The notes below the pieces were generated by a model. The model had not been told where the DNA came from, did no database searches, and was given only the letters and a program-made list of their open reading frames with translations. A stretch of DNA of 64,000 nucleotides from Halobacillus halophilus DSM 2266 (lineage in GTDB: Bacteria; Bacillota; Bacilli; Bacillales; Halobacillaceae), in contig NC_017668.1 of assembly GCF_000284515.1 (NCBI RefSeq), positions 2,666,001 through 2,730,000 on the forward strand, read 5' to 3'. This document shows positions 44,266 to 54,489 of the stretch, one piece after another; the first letter of the stretch is position 1, and each line of letters begins with the position of its first letter. Position numbers and translations under genes: made by a program.

Positions 44266-46911
44266 TTACTTTGCATCATACCAGGTAGATCCATATGAAT
44301 AATCCACTTTCAATGGAACATCTAGTTTCACCGTCTGTTCCATTACTGATGCAACGACTTCTTTCAACTGTTCCACTTCTTCTTCGGGTGCTTCTAAAAT
44401 CAATTCATCATGGACTTGCAGCAGCATCTTTGCCTCCAAGTTCTCTTCGGCTAGTCGATTTTCGAGATCAATCATGGCTTTTTTAATTACGTCTGCCGCA
44501 CTTCCTTGAATAGGCGTGTTCATAGCGGTACGCTCTGCCGCATTACGACGGTTGAAATTACGGCTGGTCAGCTCAGGGAGATATCTCCTTCTATTCATAA
44601 AGGTGGTAACGTAACCGACCTGTTTTGCTTCCTGAACCGTCTCTTCCATATAGGTTTTAACCCCTGGATAGCTCTCCAGGTACTTATCAATGAAAGCTTG
44701 AGCCTCTTTACGCGGAATATCGAGACTTTGGGATAATCCGTAATCACTGATTCCATAAACAATTCCAAAGTTTACTGCTTTAGCCTGTCTCCTCATTTCA
44801 CTCGTCACGTCTTCCTTGGCAACACCAAACACTTCACTTGCTGTCTGCGTGTGGATGTCCTGCCCTTCGCGGAAAGCCTCAATCAGTTTCTCATCTTGTG
44901 CAATATGCGCGAGTACACGAAGTTCAATTTGAGAATAGTCACTAGCAAAAATAACCCAATTTTCTTTTGAAGGGATAAAGGCCTGGCGAATTTTGCGCCC
45001 TTCCTCTAACCGAATGGGGATATTTTGAAGATTAGGTTCAGTTGAACTTAGACGTCCAGTTTGAGTTAAGGCTTGATTAAAGCGCGTATGAATCTTATGA
45101 GTATCCTCGTTAATCACTTTAAGCAGTCCTTCAATGTAAGTGGACTTCAGTTTACCCAATTGACGATACATTAAAATACTGGAAATAATTTCATGCTGAT
45201 CTTCTAATTGTTCAAGCACATCAGCAGAGGTCGAATACCCGGTCTTCGTTTTCTTAATAACCGGCAAGTTCAGCTTTTCGAATAAAATGGGACCAAGCTG
45301 TTTCGGAGAATTCAAATTAAAAGATTCTCCGGCAAGCTCAAAAATATCTTTTTCTATAGCAGTCAGTCTGCTTTCTAATTCAGCGCCCATTTCCTCTAGA
45401 CGTTTCTGGTCTACAAGAACTCCTCTATGCTCCATTCTCCCAAGAATTAAAGCAAGCGGCATCTCTAAATCCATATACAAATTGTACTGTTCTTTATTTT
45501 TCAGTTCATTTTCCACTGTGTCTTTAAGTTTATACACCATGTCAGCTTTCCTGCTAATATGCTCGTGGAAGTCGTTATCATTTTCAGGACGCTTCATTTT
45601 AGCTCCTTTTCCATAAACCTCTTCATCATATTTAACTTTGCTTTCCCCCATCCGATGACTAATAGCAGGAATGTCATGGTGGTTTTCCGCTGGATTTATT
45701 AAATAAGAAGCCAATAAGAGATCAAATTGAATGCCTTTAATGTTTACATCATGACGCATAAGAGCTACCACTGTACGCTTAGCATCAAACACCCATTTTT
45801 CTTTTTTATCATCTTCGGCCCATTTCTTAAAACCTTTTGAATTTTTTGCATTATTCATTGAAATCACATACTTATTTGATTCATTAATAATTGCAATTCC
45901 TTCAACAGCAGCCTGATGGTAGTTATCGTAAAGCATCTCAACAACTAAGGCTTCCTTACCTGTAAACATGTCGTCTTCAAAGTCTTCTACAACTTCCACT
46001 TTAATATCTGGAAAAGGTTCAGCAGCCTCACTTTCGTCCTCTATACCGCCTTCTTGAACTCTTGACAATAATGACTGAAAACCCAGGTCTTTGAACAGGT
46101 GGCTCACCTGAGTGGATTGATATCCTTGATAACCTAAATCCTTTAATTCTATTTCTATAGGAGCGTGTCTCTCAATCGTTACAAGCTTGCGGCTCATGTA
46201 CGCATCTTCTTTATGGTTTTCCAGCTTCTCTTTTAACTTTTTACCACTGACCTGGTCCAGATTATCATAAAGGCGGTCAATGGTATCGAATTGCTTGAGC
46301 AGTTTTACGGCTGTTTTCTCTCCTACGCCGGGCACACCTGGTATATTATCAGAACTATCTCCCATAAGTGCTTTCAAATCGATAATCTGGTCAGGACGGA
46401 CCCCCATTTTTTCTTCCATGAAAGAAGGGTCGTATGTATCCACATTCGTAATCCCCTTCTTCGTCAGGCTCACACTTACCCGATCCGTTACCAATTGAAG
46501 TAGGTCTTTATCTCCGGAAATTACTTTGACTTCATATCCATCCTGCCCGGCCTGATCAGCGATTGTACCAATAATATCATCTGCTTCATATTGGTTAAGC
46601 TGATAATACTTAGCCCCGAAAGCATCAAGGAGTTCCTTTAGAACTGGAAACTGTTCGGATAATTCCGGAGGAGTCTTCTGCCGTCCACCTTTATACTCAC
46701 TATAAGTTTCGTGCCTGAAAGTTGTCTTTCCAGCATCGAACGCCACTAATAAATGGTCCGGCTGATCTTCCTCTAATATTTTCAATAGCATTGTAGTAAA
46801 GCCATATACCGCGTTCGTATACACACCTTTATCATTATTTAATAAAGGCAACGCAAAAAATGCCCGATAGGCTATGCTGTTTCCATCAATTAATACAACC
46901 TTTTCAGCCAT
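44266..46911 (-). CDS. polA: DNA polymerase I
   Basis: 881 residues: 5'-3' exonuclease domain (1-290; LIDGNSIAYRAFFALP, DALLVAFDAGKTTFRH-like, GDSSDNIPGVPGVGEKTA), a 3'-5' exonuclease-like domain (about 300-470) and a polymerase domain (about 500-881; SDYSQIELRVLAHIAQDEKL, RRQAKAVNFGIVYGISDYGL, LQVHDELILEAPE). The proofreading domain seems to lack the DxE pair, as in other Bacillus Pol I. The ATG follows AAGGAG. Confidence 0.97.
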   Translation of the reverse strand: MAEKVVLIDGNSIAYRAFFALPLLNNDKGVYTNAVYGFTTMLLKILEEDQPDHLLVAFDAGKTTFRHETYSEYKGGRQKTPPELSEQFPVLKELLDAFGAKYYQLNQYEADDIIGTIADQAGQDGYEVKVISGDKDLLQLVTDRVSVSLTKKGITNVDTYDPSFMEEKMGVRPDQIIDLKALMGDSSDNIPGVPGVGEKTAVKLLKQFDTIDRLYDNLDQVSGKKLKEKLENHKEDAYMSRKLVTIERHAPIEIELKDLGYQGYQSTQVSHLFKDLGFQSLLSRVQEGGIEDESEAAEPFPDIKVEVVEDFEDDMFTGKEALVVEMLYDNYHQAAVEGIAIINESNKYVISMNNAKNSKGFKKWAEDDKKEKWVFDAKRTVVALMRHDVNIKGIQFDLLLASYLINPAENHHDIPAISHRMGESKVKYDEEVYGKGAKMKRPENDNDFHEHISRKADMVYKLKDTVENELKNKEQYNLYMDLEMPLALILGRMEHRGVLVDQKRLEEMGAELESRLTAIEKDIFELAGESFNLNSPKQLGPILFEKLNLPVIKKTKTGYSTSADVLEQLEDQHEIISSILMYRQLGKLKSTYIEGLLKVINEDTHKIHTRFNQALTQTGRLSSTEPNLQNIPIRLEEGRKIRQAFIPSKENWVIFASDYSQIELRVLAHIAQDEKLIEAFREGQDIHTQTASEVFGVAKEDVTSEMRRQAKAVNFGIVYGISDYGLSQSLDIPRKEAQAFIDKYLESYPGVKTYMEETVQEAKQVGYVTTFMNRRRYLPELTSRNFNRRNAAERTAMNTPIQGSAADVIKKAMIDLENRLAEENLEAKMLLQVHDELILEAPEEEVEQLKEVVASVMEQTVKLDVPLKVDYSYGSTWYDAK

Positions 46912-47031
46912 GAACTCACTCCTTCAATAATAAAAAACGCCTTTTTGTTCATTCTACCATGTTTAGTAGTGAGAAGAAAAAAAGACCTCCGTTATTCTTA
47001 CACTGTTAATATAAATTCGGTAACAAAAAAG

Positions 47032-47058
47032 AGGCAGAAGCGAGGGAAGCTTCTGCCT
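47032..47058 (-). terminator. terminator of phoPR
   Basis: A 10-bp stem AGGCAGAAGC/GCTTCTGCCT with a 7-base loop, followed on the minus strand by CTTTTTTG. It separates phoR from polA. Confidence 0.88.
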
Positions 47059-47135
47059 AAAAGAGAAAACACCTTGGATGAAAGGGTTTCATAGTAATAT
47101 TACCAAAGAAATATGAATGTACATTTAAATCATTA

Positions 47136-48884
47136 TTAAGATTGTGTAAATTGCTTAGGAATTTCCACGTGAAAGGTTGTGCCTTCATCTACGACACTGT
47201 CTACATGCACATTTCCGTGGTGAGCTTCAACAATGTGCTTCACAATAGCAAGACCGAGGCCAGTCCCTCCTGAATTTCTGCTTCTTGCTTTGTCTACACG
47301 GTAAAACCGTTCAAAAATGCGGGAAACCTCTTCCTGCGGGATCCCTACACCATTATCCGACACTGAAACTAAAATTCGATCATCCTTATCCTTAAAGATC
47401 AACGAAACGTTTCCATCTACTTTGGTGTAATTAATCGCGTTGGTCAATAAATTCATAAAGACTTGTTTTAAACGACTGGAATCTCCTTCGATCATTGTGT
47501 TCCCTTCTACCTCTGTTGTTAAATGAACTTCCTTTTGGTCAGCATGCTGTTGAACTATAGGAAGAAGATCGGATAACAACCGTTGAATATTAACTTGTTC
47601 AATATTCAAGTTAAAATCTTCTCTTTCTAATTTAGAGAGTTCAAGAAGGTCTTGAATGAGTGATTGAAGCCTCCCGCTTTCTTTTAGAATGATATGAAGG
47701 AACTGTTCGAGCATAGCCTCATCTTTCATTGCTCCATCTAAAAGCGTTTCAGAAAAGCCCCTTATAGAAGTAATAGGCGTTTTCAACTCATGGGAAACGT
47801 TAGCTACAAAATCTTTTCTCATTTGTTCTAGTTGTTTAAGTTCTGATATATCGTGAAATACCAGTACAACGCCTTTCCACTTACGATCTTCACTAAAAAT
47901 AGGAGCGCCGGTCACCTCCAGATGTTTACGATCTATTTTCACCGGCAAAACAAACGTTTCACTAACGGTTTCCTCAAACATATAGATCTTCTTCACAGTT
48001 TCATGAATCGCGGTATAAGGTATGGCATCATGGTATAAATAACTGATGTATTCACCCGGCTCTCCTTTAAACGTTTCCAAAAAGGCGCGATTTACAAGGA
48101 GAATATATCCTTTCTCATCAATCAGAACAAGCCCATTTCCCATATTGTTAATAACGGCTTCAAGCTGATTTTCCTGCATCCCCTGAGTACTGGTCATTTC
48201 CTGAAGATTTCTAGCTAAAATATTAATGGAGCGGCTTAGCTGGCCGGCTTCACCAAAGTGACCCTCGTATGTTCGAGCCTTATAATTCCCTTTTGCAAGT
48301 TCGGTTGCCACGTTGGCAGCTGAACGAATCGGACGAATGTATTTAGAAAACACATTAAATCCAATAACAAATATCACTAAAAGACCTAAGAATAACGTGA
48401 CCCCTATTAACAGCCAGATATTCTTTGTAATATTCGTTAACGATTTAACAGGTGAGAGAAGAGTCAAGGTTCCCTCCGTATTATTCACTTCTATACTGGT
48501 CGTATAATAAAATAAATCTCCAATTAATTGACCCTCTTGCGAGCCGTTGCTGTCGACACTATTTAAGACTCTTTGTTTTTCATTTTCGGATATGATGGGG
48601 ATCGCTTCGACAGTATCCACTAGTATTTCACCATTATCAGATTCAAACACCATACCTGTGTTCAGCTGTTCACTGAAATTAAAGAGTTCTTCCTGACTAA
48701 TATCATTATCCTTCGCATATCTCTCAAGATAAGTAGAAAAGTACTGACTCTCAACGGCTACACGGTCTTCAAAAATATTGATGAAATAGGTTCGTGTCAG
48801 CTGAGCTAAAAGGATTCCAAGACCCACCATCACAATGACAACTAAAATTGTGTAGGTAATTAACGGTCTCGTATTAGATGACAT
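47136..48884 (-). CDS. phoR: phosphate regulon sensor histidine kinase PhoR
   Basis: 582 residues: TM1 (about 8-28), extracytoplasmic PDC-like domain, TM2 (about 153-178), HAMP, PAS (about 240-340), HisKA with FVANVSHELKTPITSIRGF (H near 361) and HATPase (N-box NLLTNAINYT, SVSDNGVGIPQEEVSRIFER, GGTGLGLAIVKHIVEAHHG). It phosphorylates PhoP under phosphate limitation. Its ATG directly abuts the phoP stop codon. Confidence 0.95.
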   Translation of the reverse strand: MSSNTRPLITYTILVVIVMVGLGILLAQLTRTYFINIFEDRVAVESQYFSTYLERYAKDNDISQEELFNFSEQLNTGMVFESDNGEILVDTVEAIPIISENEKQRVLNSVDSNGSQEGQLIGDLFYYTTSIEVNNTEGTLTLLSPVKSLTNITKNIWLLIGVTLFLGLLVIFVIGFNVFSKYIRPIRSAANVATELAKGNYKARTYEGHFGEAGQLSRSINILARNLQEMTSTQGMQENQLEAVINNMGNGLVLIDEKGYILLVNRAFLETFKGEPGEYISYLYHDAIPYTAIHETVKKIYMFEETVSETFVLPVKIDRKHLEVTGAPIFSEDRKWKGVVLVFHDISELKQLEQMRKDFVANVSHELKTPITSIRGFSETLLDGAMKDEAMLEQFLHIILKESGRLQSLIQDLLELSKLEREDFNLNIEQVNIQRLLSDLLPIVQQHADQKEVHLTTEVEGNTMIEGDSSRLKQVFMNLLTNAINYTKVDGNVSLIFKDKDDRILVSVSDNGVGIPQEEVSRIFERFYRVDKARSRNSGGTGLGLAIVKHIVEAHHGNVHVDSVVDEGTTFHVEIPKQFTQS

Positions 48885-49580
48885 TTACTTTGGTTCCTCC
48901 ATTTTGTATCCAAGTCCTCGAATGGTTTTAATATAGACCGGCTTTTTGGTCTCTGGTTCTATTTTTTCCCGTAAATGACTTACATGAACATCCACAATCC
49001 TTGTATCACCAGCAAAATCATAATTCCAGACAGCACGAAGAAGTTGATCTCTTGAAAGAACACGTCCAAGGTTATTAGCTAAATAGAGCAGAAGTTCAAA
49101 TTCTTTAGGCGTAAAAGTCAGAGGCTCTTCATTAATCGTCGCTTCATATTGTTCCGGATAAATAGAGAGACCCGCAACTTTTATATGAGTTTCATCCACC
49201 TCTGCAGGTTCACGAAGCATGCGGCGTAATATAGCTTTAATCCTGGCTACAACTTCTCTTGGACTGAACGGTTTAGTTAAATAATCATCAGCCCCTAATT
49301 CTAAGCCAAGAACTTTATCAAATTCATCATCTTTTGCAGTAAGCATTAAAATAGGTGTATCCACTTGCATTTGACGCAATTTCTTACATACTTCCATCCC
49401 ATCCATTCCAGGGAGCATAACGTCCAATACAATCAAATCAAAAGAAGTAACAGATGCTTTCTCTAAAGCATCCGTACCCGTATAAGCAACTTCTGTTTCA
49501 AAACCAGCCTGTTCTATATTATATTTAAGTAACGTTACGATGGATTCTTCATCGTCAACAATCAAAATCTTCTGATCCAC
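48885..49580 (-). CDS. phoP: phosphate regulon response regulator PhoP
   Basis: 231 residues: a receiver domain (KILIVDDEESIVTLLKYNIE, D53 in LIVLDVMLPGMDG, LTAKDDEFDKVLGLELGADD, K near 104 in YLTKPFSP) and an OmpR-type winged helix (LTFTPKEFELLLYLANNLGR, RIVDVHVSHLREKIEP). The start is GTG 49580 behind GGGGTGATGAG. In B. subtilis it lies next to mdh; here a repeat element and a MaoC-like gene intervene. Confidence 0.95.
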   Translation of the reverse strand: MDQKILIVDDEESIVTLLKYNIEQAGFETEVAYTGTDALEKASVTSFDLIVLDVMLPGMDGMEVCKKLRQMQVDTPILMLTAKDDEFDKVLGLELGADDYLTKPFSPREVVARIKAILRRMLREPAEVDETHIKVAGLSIYPEQYEATINEEPLTFTPKEFELLLYLANNLGRVLSRDQLLRAVWNYDFAGDTRIVDVHVSHLREKIEPETKKPVYIKTIRGLGYKMEEPK

Positions 49581-49807
49581 TTCTCATCACCCCAACCTAC
49601 AAGTTAATTTCATAATACAATGAACTTTACAATTTGGATATGGATGTTAATAATTTTTACTTAAACTTAATAAATCATTCATTTGCTTAATTTAGGTACT
49701 TTAACGCTCCTTAAGCTGTTTCTATCACGGCACGATGGTCGTTAAAAAGAGGGCATCTCTATATTTGCATTTTACTCCCTGAAAAGTGAAAGATGCTCTA
49801 ATTTAAA
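49581..49807. other. phoP upstream region
   Basis: No gene is seen. AGAGCATC and GATGCCCTCTTTTT (minus strand, 49747-49800) form a loose terminator-like stem. The rest is AT-rich promoter-like sequence; I could not fix a PhoP box or a promoter. Confidence 0.35.
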
Positions 49808-50115
49808 GGCTCTATTACACTCCCGTGTTGAATTTAAGGTTAAGCTTCCGTTTGTTTTAGCCTCAGTTTCGAGATAAATAGGGTCCGTTACTCTATGTGG
49901 AAGAGGGATGGTGGGGAAATAGCTCGCTTTCCTATGGGGGAACGGTGAGACCCCGCAGAGCTGCTCGAGGAGACTCAGCACATGCCCGCGGAAAGCGAAA
50001 TCGTCCCCGCAGGACCTTCCGCTCAATAAATATCTCGAAACGGAGTCTTCAACTATCCAGCCCTATTGCGTAATAAGGCTCTTGTGAAATATCAACATTA
50101 AACTTTAACAGAGCC
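49808..50115. repeat. MITE-like repeat element, copy 2 (308 bases)
   Basis: The ends GGCTCTATTA and (minus strand) GGCTCTGTTA begin inverted repeats of about 70-85 bases that both end in TTTCGAGATA. Identical blocks shared with 16168-17062 are TTATTACGCAATAGGGC (here minus strand, 50060-50076) and GGAAAGCGAAATCGTCCCC (here 49990-50008). The core folds back on itself (CGCTTTCC with GGAAAGCG). No transposase or credible reading frame is present. The AT-rich flanks ATTTAAA and ATTTTAAA could be a target duplication but are not exact. Confidence 0.72.
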
Positions 50116-50185
50116 CATTTTAAAAAACTGTTTATTCAAATTATCGACAATAAGATCTTCCTCTTTAGGTCTCTCCCAAAAGAAA

Positions 50186-50206
50186 GAGACCCTCAAGGAA
50201 GGTCTC
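50186..50206 (-). terminator. probable terminator after the MaoC-like gene
   Basis: GAGACC and GGTCTC arms with a short inner CC/GG pairing lie 10 bases after the stop. The minus strand continues TTTCTTTT. Weak to moderate. Confidence 0.55.
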
Positions 50207-50216
50207 AATCAGGTTT

Positions 50217-50693
50217 TTAATAAAAGTTTTCAAGAGAATGAGCATTCATGGAATTGGGTTCATATGGCGGCTTCACCTCTAAAGTACCCCGAACTACTTC
50301 ATCCCCCTCCTCATCATAGCCAGTGACTTGAATCGTAACAAGATGCTTATCCTTATTCACAGATGTAACCTCTGCTCTAAAGCGTACTTCAGCGTAGTGG
50401 TAAACGGGTTTCGGGTATGAGATTTCTTGAGAAACAATATGACTGCCCGGCCCAGGGAGGTGCATGGATATTATGGAAGAAACCATCCCAAATACCATAA
50501 CCGTGGGCACAATAGGACGTTTAAATGGAGTTTGCGAGGCATAATCGTGCTGAATATACAGAGGGTTTGCATCATCTGTAAGTCCTAGATACATAAGTAG
50601 ATCCCGGTCTTCAACTGTTGCAGAAGTAGTGAACAGATCGCCTGCCTGTAAGTCGTTCATCTTCTTTCCTAATTTTCTTTTTTTACTTAACAT
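50217..50693 (-). CDS. MaoC-like hotdog dehydratase/hydratase
   Basis: 158 residues of the MaoC/R-specific enoyl-CoA hydratase family. The N-terminal FTTSATVEDRDLLMYLGLTD and DDANPLYIQHDYASQTPFKR carry the Asp/His dyad region, followed by IVPTVMVFGMVSSIISMHLP. The likely reaction is reversible hydration of an enoyl-CoA, but the substrate is unknown. ATG 50693 lies after GAGGTG. It is upstream of phoP and downstream of mdh on the same strand, outside the usual B. subtilis gene set here. Confidence 0.82.
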   Translation of the reverse strand: MLSKKRKLGKKMNDLQAGDLFTTSATVEDRDLLMYLGLTDDANPLYIQHDYASQTPFKRPIVPTVMVFGMVSSIISMHLPGPGSHIVSQEISYPKPVYHYAEVRFRAEVTSVNKDKHLVTIQVTGYDEEGDEVVRGTLEVKPPYEPNSMNAHSLENFY

Positions 50694-50734
50694 TAAATCA
50701 CCTCTTTGAAAGCGTTTTCTGTCAGTTGTGTAAA

Positions 50735-50764
50735 AAAGGATTCGAGGATAGCCCCGAATCCTTT
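50735..50764 (-). terminator. terminator of citZ-icd-mdh
   Basis: AAAGGATTCG and CGAATCCTTT pair perfectly, with further CC/GG pairing inside, and the minus strand ends in TTTTTT. It starts 7 bases after the mdh stop. Confidence 0.88.
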
Positions 50765-50770
50765 ACACTC

Positions 50771-51709
50771 TTATTTTAATACATTTAACACATTTTTAAC
50801 AGAGTCTGCTGATTGGTCGAGCTGCTGCTTTTCATCTTCTGTTAATTCAAGCTCAATGACTTCTTCGATTCCATTTCCACCAAGGATGGTAGGAACTCCA
50901 AGATAAATGCCATCATATCCATATTCACCTTCCAGGTATGCTATAGCTGGCAATATACGGCGCTGGTCTTTTAAAATCGCCTCTGCCATTTGCACAAGTG
51001 AAGCAGCTGGAGCGTAGTAGGCGCTTCCGTTTCCAAGCAGACCTACAATTTCTCCGCCTCCCTTTCTTGTACGTTCCACTATCGCATCAAGACGTTCTTT
51101 AGAAATTAATCTTTCAAGCGGAATGCCGCCTGCAAAAGAATAGCGAGTTAATGGGACCATGTCATCTCCATGACCACCCAGGACAAAACCGGTGACATCT
51201 TTTATGGAAACATTCAGTTCCTCCGCTACAAAGGTGCGGAAGCGCGAAGTATCCAGGACTCCAGATTGGCCAATAACACGATTCTTCGGTAGCCCTGCTT
51301 CCTGGAATACAGAGTACGTCATCGCATCAACTGGATTAGTTAATACAATAATGTAGCAGTCTGGAGAATACTTCACGATCTCTTTTGTTACACTTTTCAT
51401 GATCTTCGAGTTCGTCGCAACAAGATCATCGCGGCTCATGCCAGGCTTTCGAGCAATTCCCGCTGTAATAATCACCAGATCAGAGCCTTTAGTATCTTCA
51501 TAATTAGAAGTTCCTTTTACTTTGGCATCAAACCCTTGTACAGGACTCGCTTCTAACATATCTAAAGCTTTGCCCTTAGTAGGGTCTTCCATATCAGGGA
51601 CATCGACCAGTACAACATCTCCCAATTCTTTCTGGGCTGCCATAAGTGCAGTAGTAGCACCAGTAAAGCCGGCACCGATCACGGATATTTTATTTCTGCG
51701 AATAGCCAT
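50771..51709 (-). CDS. mdh: malate dehydrogenase
   Basis: 312 residues of the LDH-like tetrameric type. NAD motif [20 protein letters not shown]; active-site loop [15 protein letters not shown] (catalytic arginines), [20 protein letters not shown] and the catalytic histidine in [15 protein letters not shown]. It converts malate to oxaloacetate. The ATG follows AAAGGAG. It is the third gene of the citZ-icd-mdh group. Confidence 0.97.
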   Translation of the reverse strand: MAIRRNKISVIGAGFTGATTALMAAQKELGDVVLVDVPDMEDPTKGKALDMLEASPVQGFDAKVKGTSNYEDTKGSDLVIITAGIARKPGMSRDDLVATNSKIMKSVTKEIVKYSPDCYIIVLTNPVDAMTYSVFQEAGLPKNRVIGQSGVLDTSRFRTFVAEELNVSIKDVTGFVLGGHGDDMVPLTRYSFAGGIPLERLISKERLDAIVERTRKGGGEIVGLLGNGSAYYAPAASLVQMAEAILKDQRRILPAIAYLEGEYGYDGIYLGVPTILGGNGIEEVIELELTEDEKQQLDQSADSVKNVLNVLK

Positions 51710-51736
51710 ATTACCCAGCTCCTTTTTAATCAGCGA

Positions 51737-53011
51737 TTAGTCCATATTTTTAATTAGTTCGTCACCGAACTGAGAACACTTCACTTCTTTAGCACCATCC
51801 ATCATTCGTGCAAAGTCATACGTTACCACTTTGCTTCCGATGGTTTTATCCATGGATTTAGAAATTAAATCTGCCGCTTCTCTCCAGCCAAGGTGCTCAA
51901 GCATAAGCACGCCAGACAGGATAACAGAGGATGGATTTACTTTATCCATGCCTGCATATTTCGGAGCTGTACCATGCGTAGCTTCAAAGATAGCGTGTCC
52001 TGTTTCAAAGTTAATGTTTGCACCTGGCGCAATTCCAATTCCGCCAACCTGAGCTGCAAGCGCATCTGAAACATAATCCCCATTCAGGTTCATGGTAGCG
52101 ACTACATCAAACTCTTTTGGACGAGTTAAAATCTGCTGTAGGAAAATGTCTGCAATCGCATCTTTTACAATGATTTTACCTTCTGCTTCTGCAGCATCCT
52201 GTGCTTTATTAGCTGCTTCTTTTCCTTCTTTTTCAACGATTCGATCATATTCCAGCCACGTGAATACTTTATCTCCGTATTCCTCTTCAGCTACTTCGTA
52301 ACCCCATGCTTTGAAGGAACCTTCGGTGAATTTCATAATATTTCCTTTATGAACTAGTGTTACGTTTTTACGGCCTTCATTTAAAGCGTAATCGATAGAT
52401 GCACGAACTAGACGTTTCGTACCCTCTTCAGATACAGGCTTGATACCAATTCCAGAAGTTTCTGGGAAACGGATATTATGTACACCCATTTCATTTTGAA
52501 GAAAATCTATAACTTTTTTAACTTCAGGTGTACCTTTTTGCCACTCGATTCCGGCATAAATGTCTTCTGTATTTTCACGGAAGATTACCATGTCTGTATC
52601 TTCTGGACGTTTAACAGGTGATGGTACACCTTCTACATAGCGTACCGGACGCAGGCAGGTAAATAAGTCAAGTTCTTGACGTAAGGCTACGTTAAGTGAA
52701 CGGATTCCGCCGCCGATCGGAGTCGTCAGGGGTCCTTTGATTGCAATTTTGTAATCGCGAATTGTATCTAATGTAGCGTCTGGCAGCCATTCTCCGCTTT
52801 TGTCATAAGACTTCTGACCAGCGTATACTTCCTTCCACTCAATAGATTTTTCCCCGTTGTAAGCTTTATCTACTGCAGCTTCAATTACACGACTGGCAGC
52901 TGCCCAAATATCCGGACCAATACCGTCACCTTCAATGTAAGGGATGATTGGACGATTAGGTACGTTCAATTCTCCGTTTTGTTCTACTGTGATTTTCTCA
53001 GATTGTGTCAA
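51737..53011 (-). CDS. icd: isocitrate dehydrogenase (NADP)
   Basis: 424 residues. Substrate and phosphorylation-loop region [60 protein letters not shown] and nucleotide-site [20 protein letters not shown] match Bacillus Icd (423 residues). The longest frame begins at 53095, but TTG 53009-53011 ([15 protein letters not shown]) follows AGGAGGG and gives the family length. It is between citZ and mdh. Confidence 0.96.
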   Translation of the reverse strand: MTQSEKITVEQNGELNVPNRPIIPYIEGDGIGPDIWAAASRVIEAAVDKAYNGEKSIEWKEVYAGQKSYDKSGEWLPDATLDTIRDYKIAIKGPLTTPIGGGIRSLNVALRQELDLFTCLRPVRYVEGVPSPVKRPEDTDMVIFRENTEDIYAGIEWQKGTPEVKKVIDFLQNEMGVHNIRFPETSGIGIKPVSEEGTKRLVRASIDYALNEGRKNVTLVHKGNIMKFTEGSFKAWGYEVAEEEYGDKVFTWLEYDRIVEKEGKEAANKAQDAAEAEGKIIVKDAIADIFLQQILTRPKEFDVVATMNLNGDYVSDALAAQVGGIGIAPGANINFETGHAIFEATHGTAPKYAGMDKVNPSSVILSGVLMLEHLGWREAADLISKSMDKTIGSKVVTYDFARMMDGAKEVKCSQFGDELIKNMD

Positions 53012-53124
53012 AATATACCCTCCTAAATTTATTTCATAAAATGGGATGTAATATCCTCTTCTATCATACGTTAAATTATATAGAAGAAAAAGCAAAGAGA
53101 AGAGGAAGCTTAGCGTCCCCTCTC

Positions 53125-54240
53125 TTAACGTTCGTCAATTGGTGTGTAAGTCTGTCCCTTAGGTCCTACATATTCAGCACGAGGACGAATCAAGCGGTTA
53201 TCCGCATATTGTTCTAGAATATGAGCTAACCAACCGGAAACGCGGCTGACCGCAAAGATCGGTGTGAAAATATCATGATCGATTCCAAGGCTATGATAAA
53301 CCGATGCAGAATAGAAATCCACATTTGCTGGAAGTCCTTTATTTTCTTTAATGTAATCTTCAATTTTAATAGACATTTCGTAGTATTTAGAGTGTCCTGT
53401 CAGCTTGGTCAGCTCACGAGACATTTCTTTTAAATGCTTCGCGCGAGGATCGCCGGATTGATAAACTCTGTGTCCCATACCCATGATTTTTTCTTTGTTT
53501 TCCAGCTTCTTTTCTATAGCAGGAATCGCATCTTCAACGCTGTCAATTTCCGTAAGCATTTTCATAACACGCTCATTGGCTCCACCATGGAGAGGTCCTT
53601 TTAAAGCACCAATAGCAGCTGTTACGCCTGAGTAAATGTCGGATAGTGTTGCCACACAAACACGGGCCGTAAACGTTGAAGCGTTTAATTCATGGTCTGC
53701 GTGTAATACTAGCGCTTTGTTAAATGCTTCGACTTCAATATTTTCAGGATTTTTACCATTCAGCATATACAAAAAGTTAGCTGCAAAACTTAATTCTTTT
53801 TTAGGAGAAACTGGCTCCTCCCCATTACGGATACGAGCAAAGGCCGTAACAACTGTAGGCATTTTTGCTTGAATTCGAAGAGCTTTGTCTTTATTAGCTT
53901 GATCTTCCATTACATCCGACTCAGGATCATGAATGCCGAGCATGGAAACTGCGGTACGTAAAGCAGCCATGGGATGCACTGTAGATAGATCATAAGATTT
54001 GAGATGATCTACTACTTCCTGAGGGATGTCCATGTTTGAGATTAAATCAGATTTAAATTGATTCAGTTCATCTTTGTTTGGAAGTTTCTGATTCCAAAGA
54101 AGATAAATAACTTCTTCAAAGCTTGAGTTATTTGCTAGATCATCGATATCGTAACCAACGTAGGTTAATTTATCGTCAATAATTGAACTGATCGATGATT
54201 CAGTTGCTGTAATTCCTTCAAGACCTTTGGTTGATGACAT
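53125..54240 (-). CDS. citZ: citrate synthase
   Basis: 371 residues of the small bacterial type. The catalytic histidines and aspartate lie in [60 protein letters not shown] and [19 protein letters not shown] 54238-54240 ([18 protein letters not shown]) is 7 bases after AAAAGGAGAG; the longer frame to 54288 is rejected. It is the first gene of citZ-icd-mdh, 113 bases before icd. Confidence 0.96.
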   Translation of the reverse strand: MSSTKGLEGITATESSISSIIDDKLTYVGYDIDDLANNSSFEEVIYLLWNQKLPNKDELNQFKSDLISNMDIPQEVVDHLKSYDLSTVHPMAALRTAVSMLGIHDPESDVMEDQANKDKALRIQAKMPTVVTAFARIRNGEEPVSPKKELSFAANFLYMLNGKNPENIEVEAFNKALVLHADHELNASTFTARVCVATLSDIYSGVTAAIGALKGPLHGGANERVMKMLTEIDSVEDAIPAIEKKLENKEKIMGMGHRVYQSGDPRAKHLKEMSRELTKLTGHSKYYEMSIKIEDYIKENKGLPANVDFYSASVYHSLGIDHDIFTPIFAVSRVSGWLAHILEQYADNRLIRPRAEYVGPKGQTYTPIDER

Positions 54241-54341
54241 ACAATCTCTCCTTTTAAAAATGTCCGATGTTTTCGGCCCAAGCGGCAAGAAAACGTTTCA
54301 TGTACTTATATGAAATAATTAGGAAATGAACCCCAAAGACA

Positions 54342-54385
54342 ATTATAAAGTATTCTGAGTTGAATGTGAATTGAAACCGTTTAAT
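54342..54385 (-). promoter_or_regulatory. SigA promoter of citZ with an adjacent cre-like half site
   Basis: On the minus strand TTCACA (54365-54370), a 17-base spacer and TATAAT (54342-54347). Immediately upstream of the -35 lies TGAAACCGTTTAAT (plus strand, 54372-54385), which fits the left half of a CcpA cre box (TGNNANCG) but not the right. A leader of about 95 bases follows. CcpA control is plausible, not shown. Confidence 0.6.
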
Positions 54386-54489
54386 TTAAGGGAATTTATC
54401 GAAATTTCATAGGGAATTCCTTTTTTTAAATAACGCTTTCCATAAAAAAGCTGACCCTGAATGAAAAGTCACTAGAAAGTGAGGTTCAC

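Noticed and set aside
49772-50026. 84-codon minus-strand frame upstream of phoP
   Set aside because: It spans the end and foldback core of repeat element copy 2, with no ribosome binding site and no recognisable protein.
54291-54306. AAGAAAACGTTTCATG upstream of citZ as a cre box
   Set aside because: The spacing of the outer CA is one base off the cre consensus; the adjacent 54372-54385 site fits better but only on one side.
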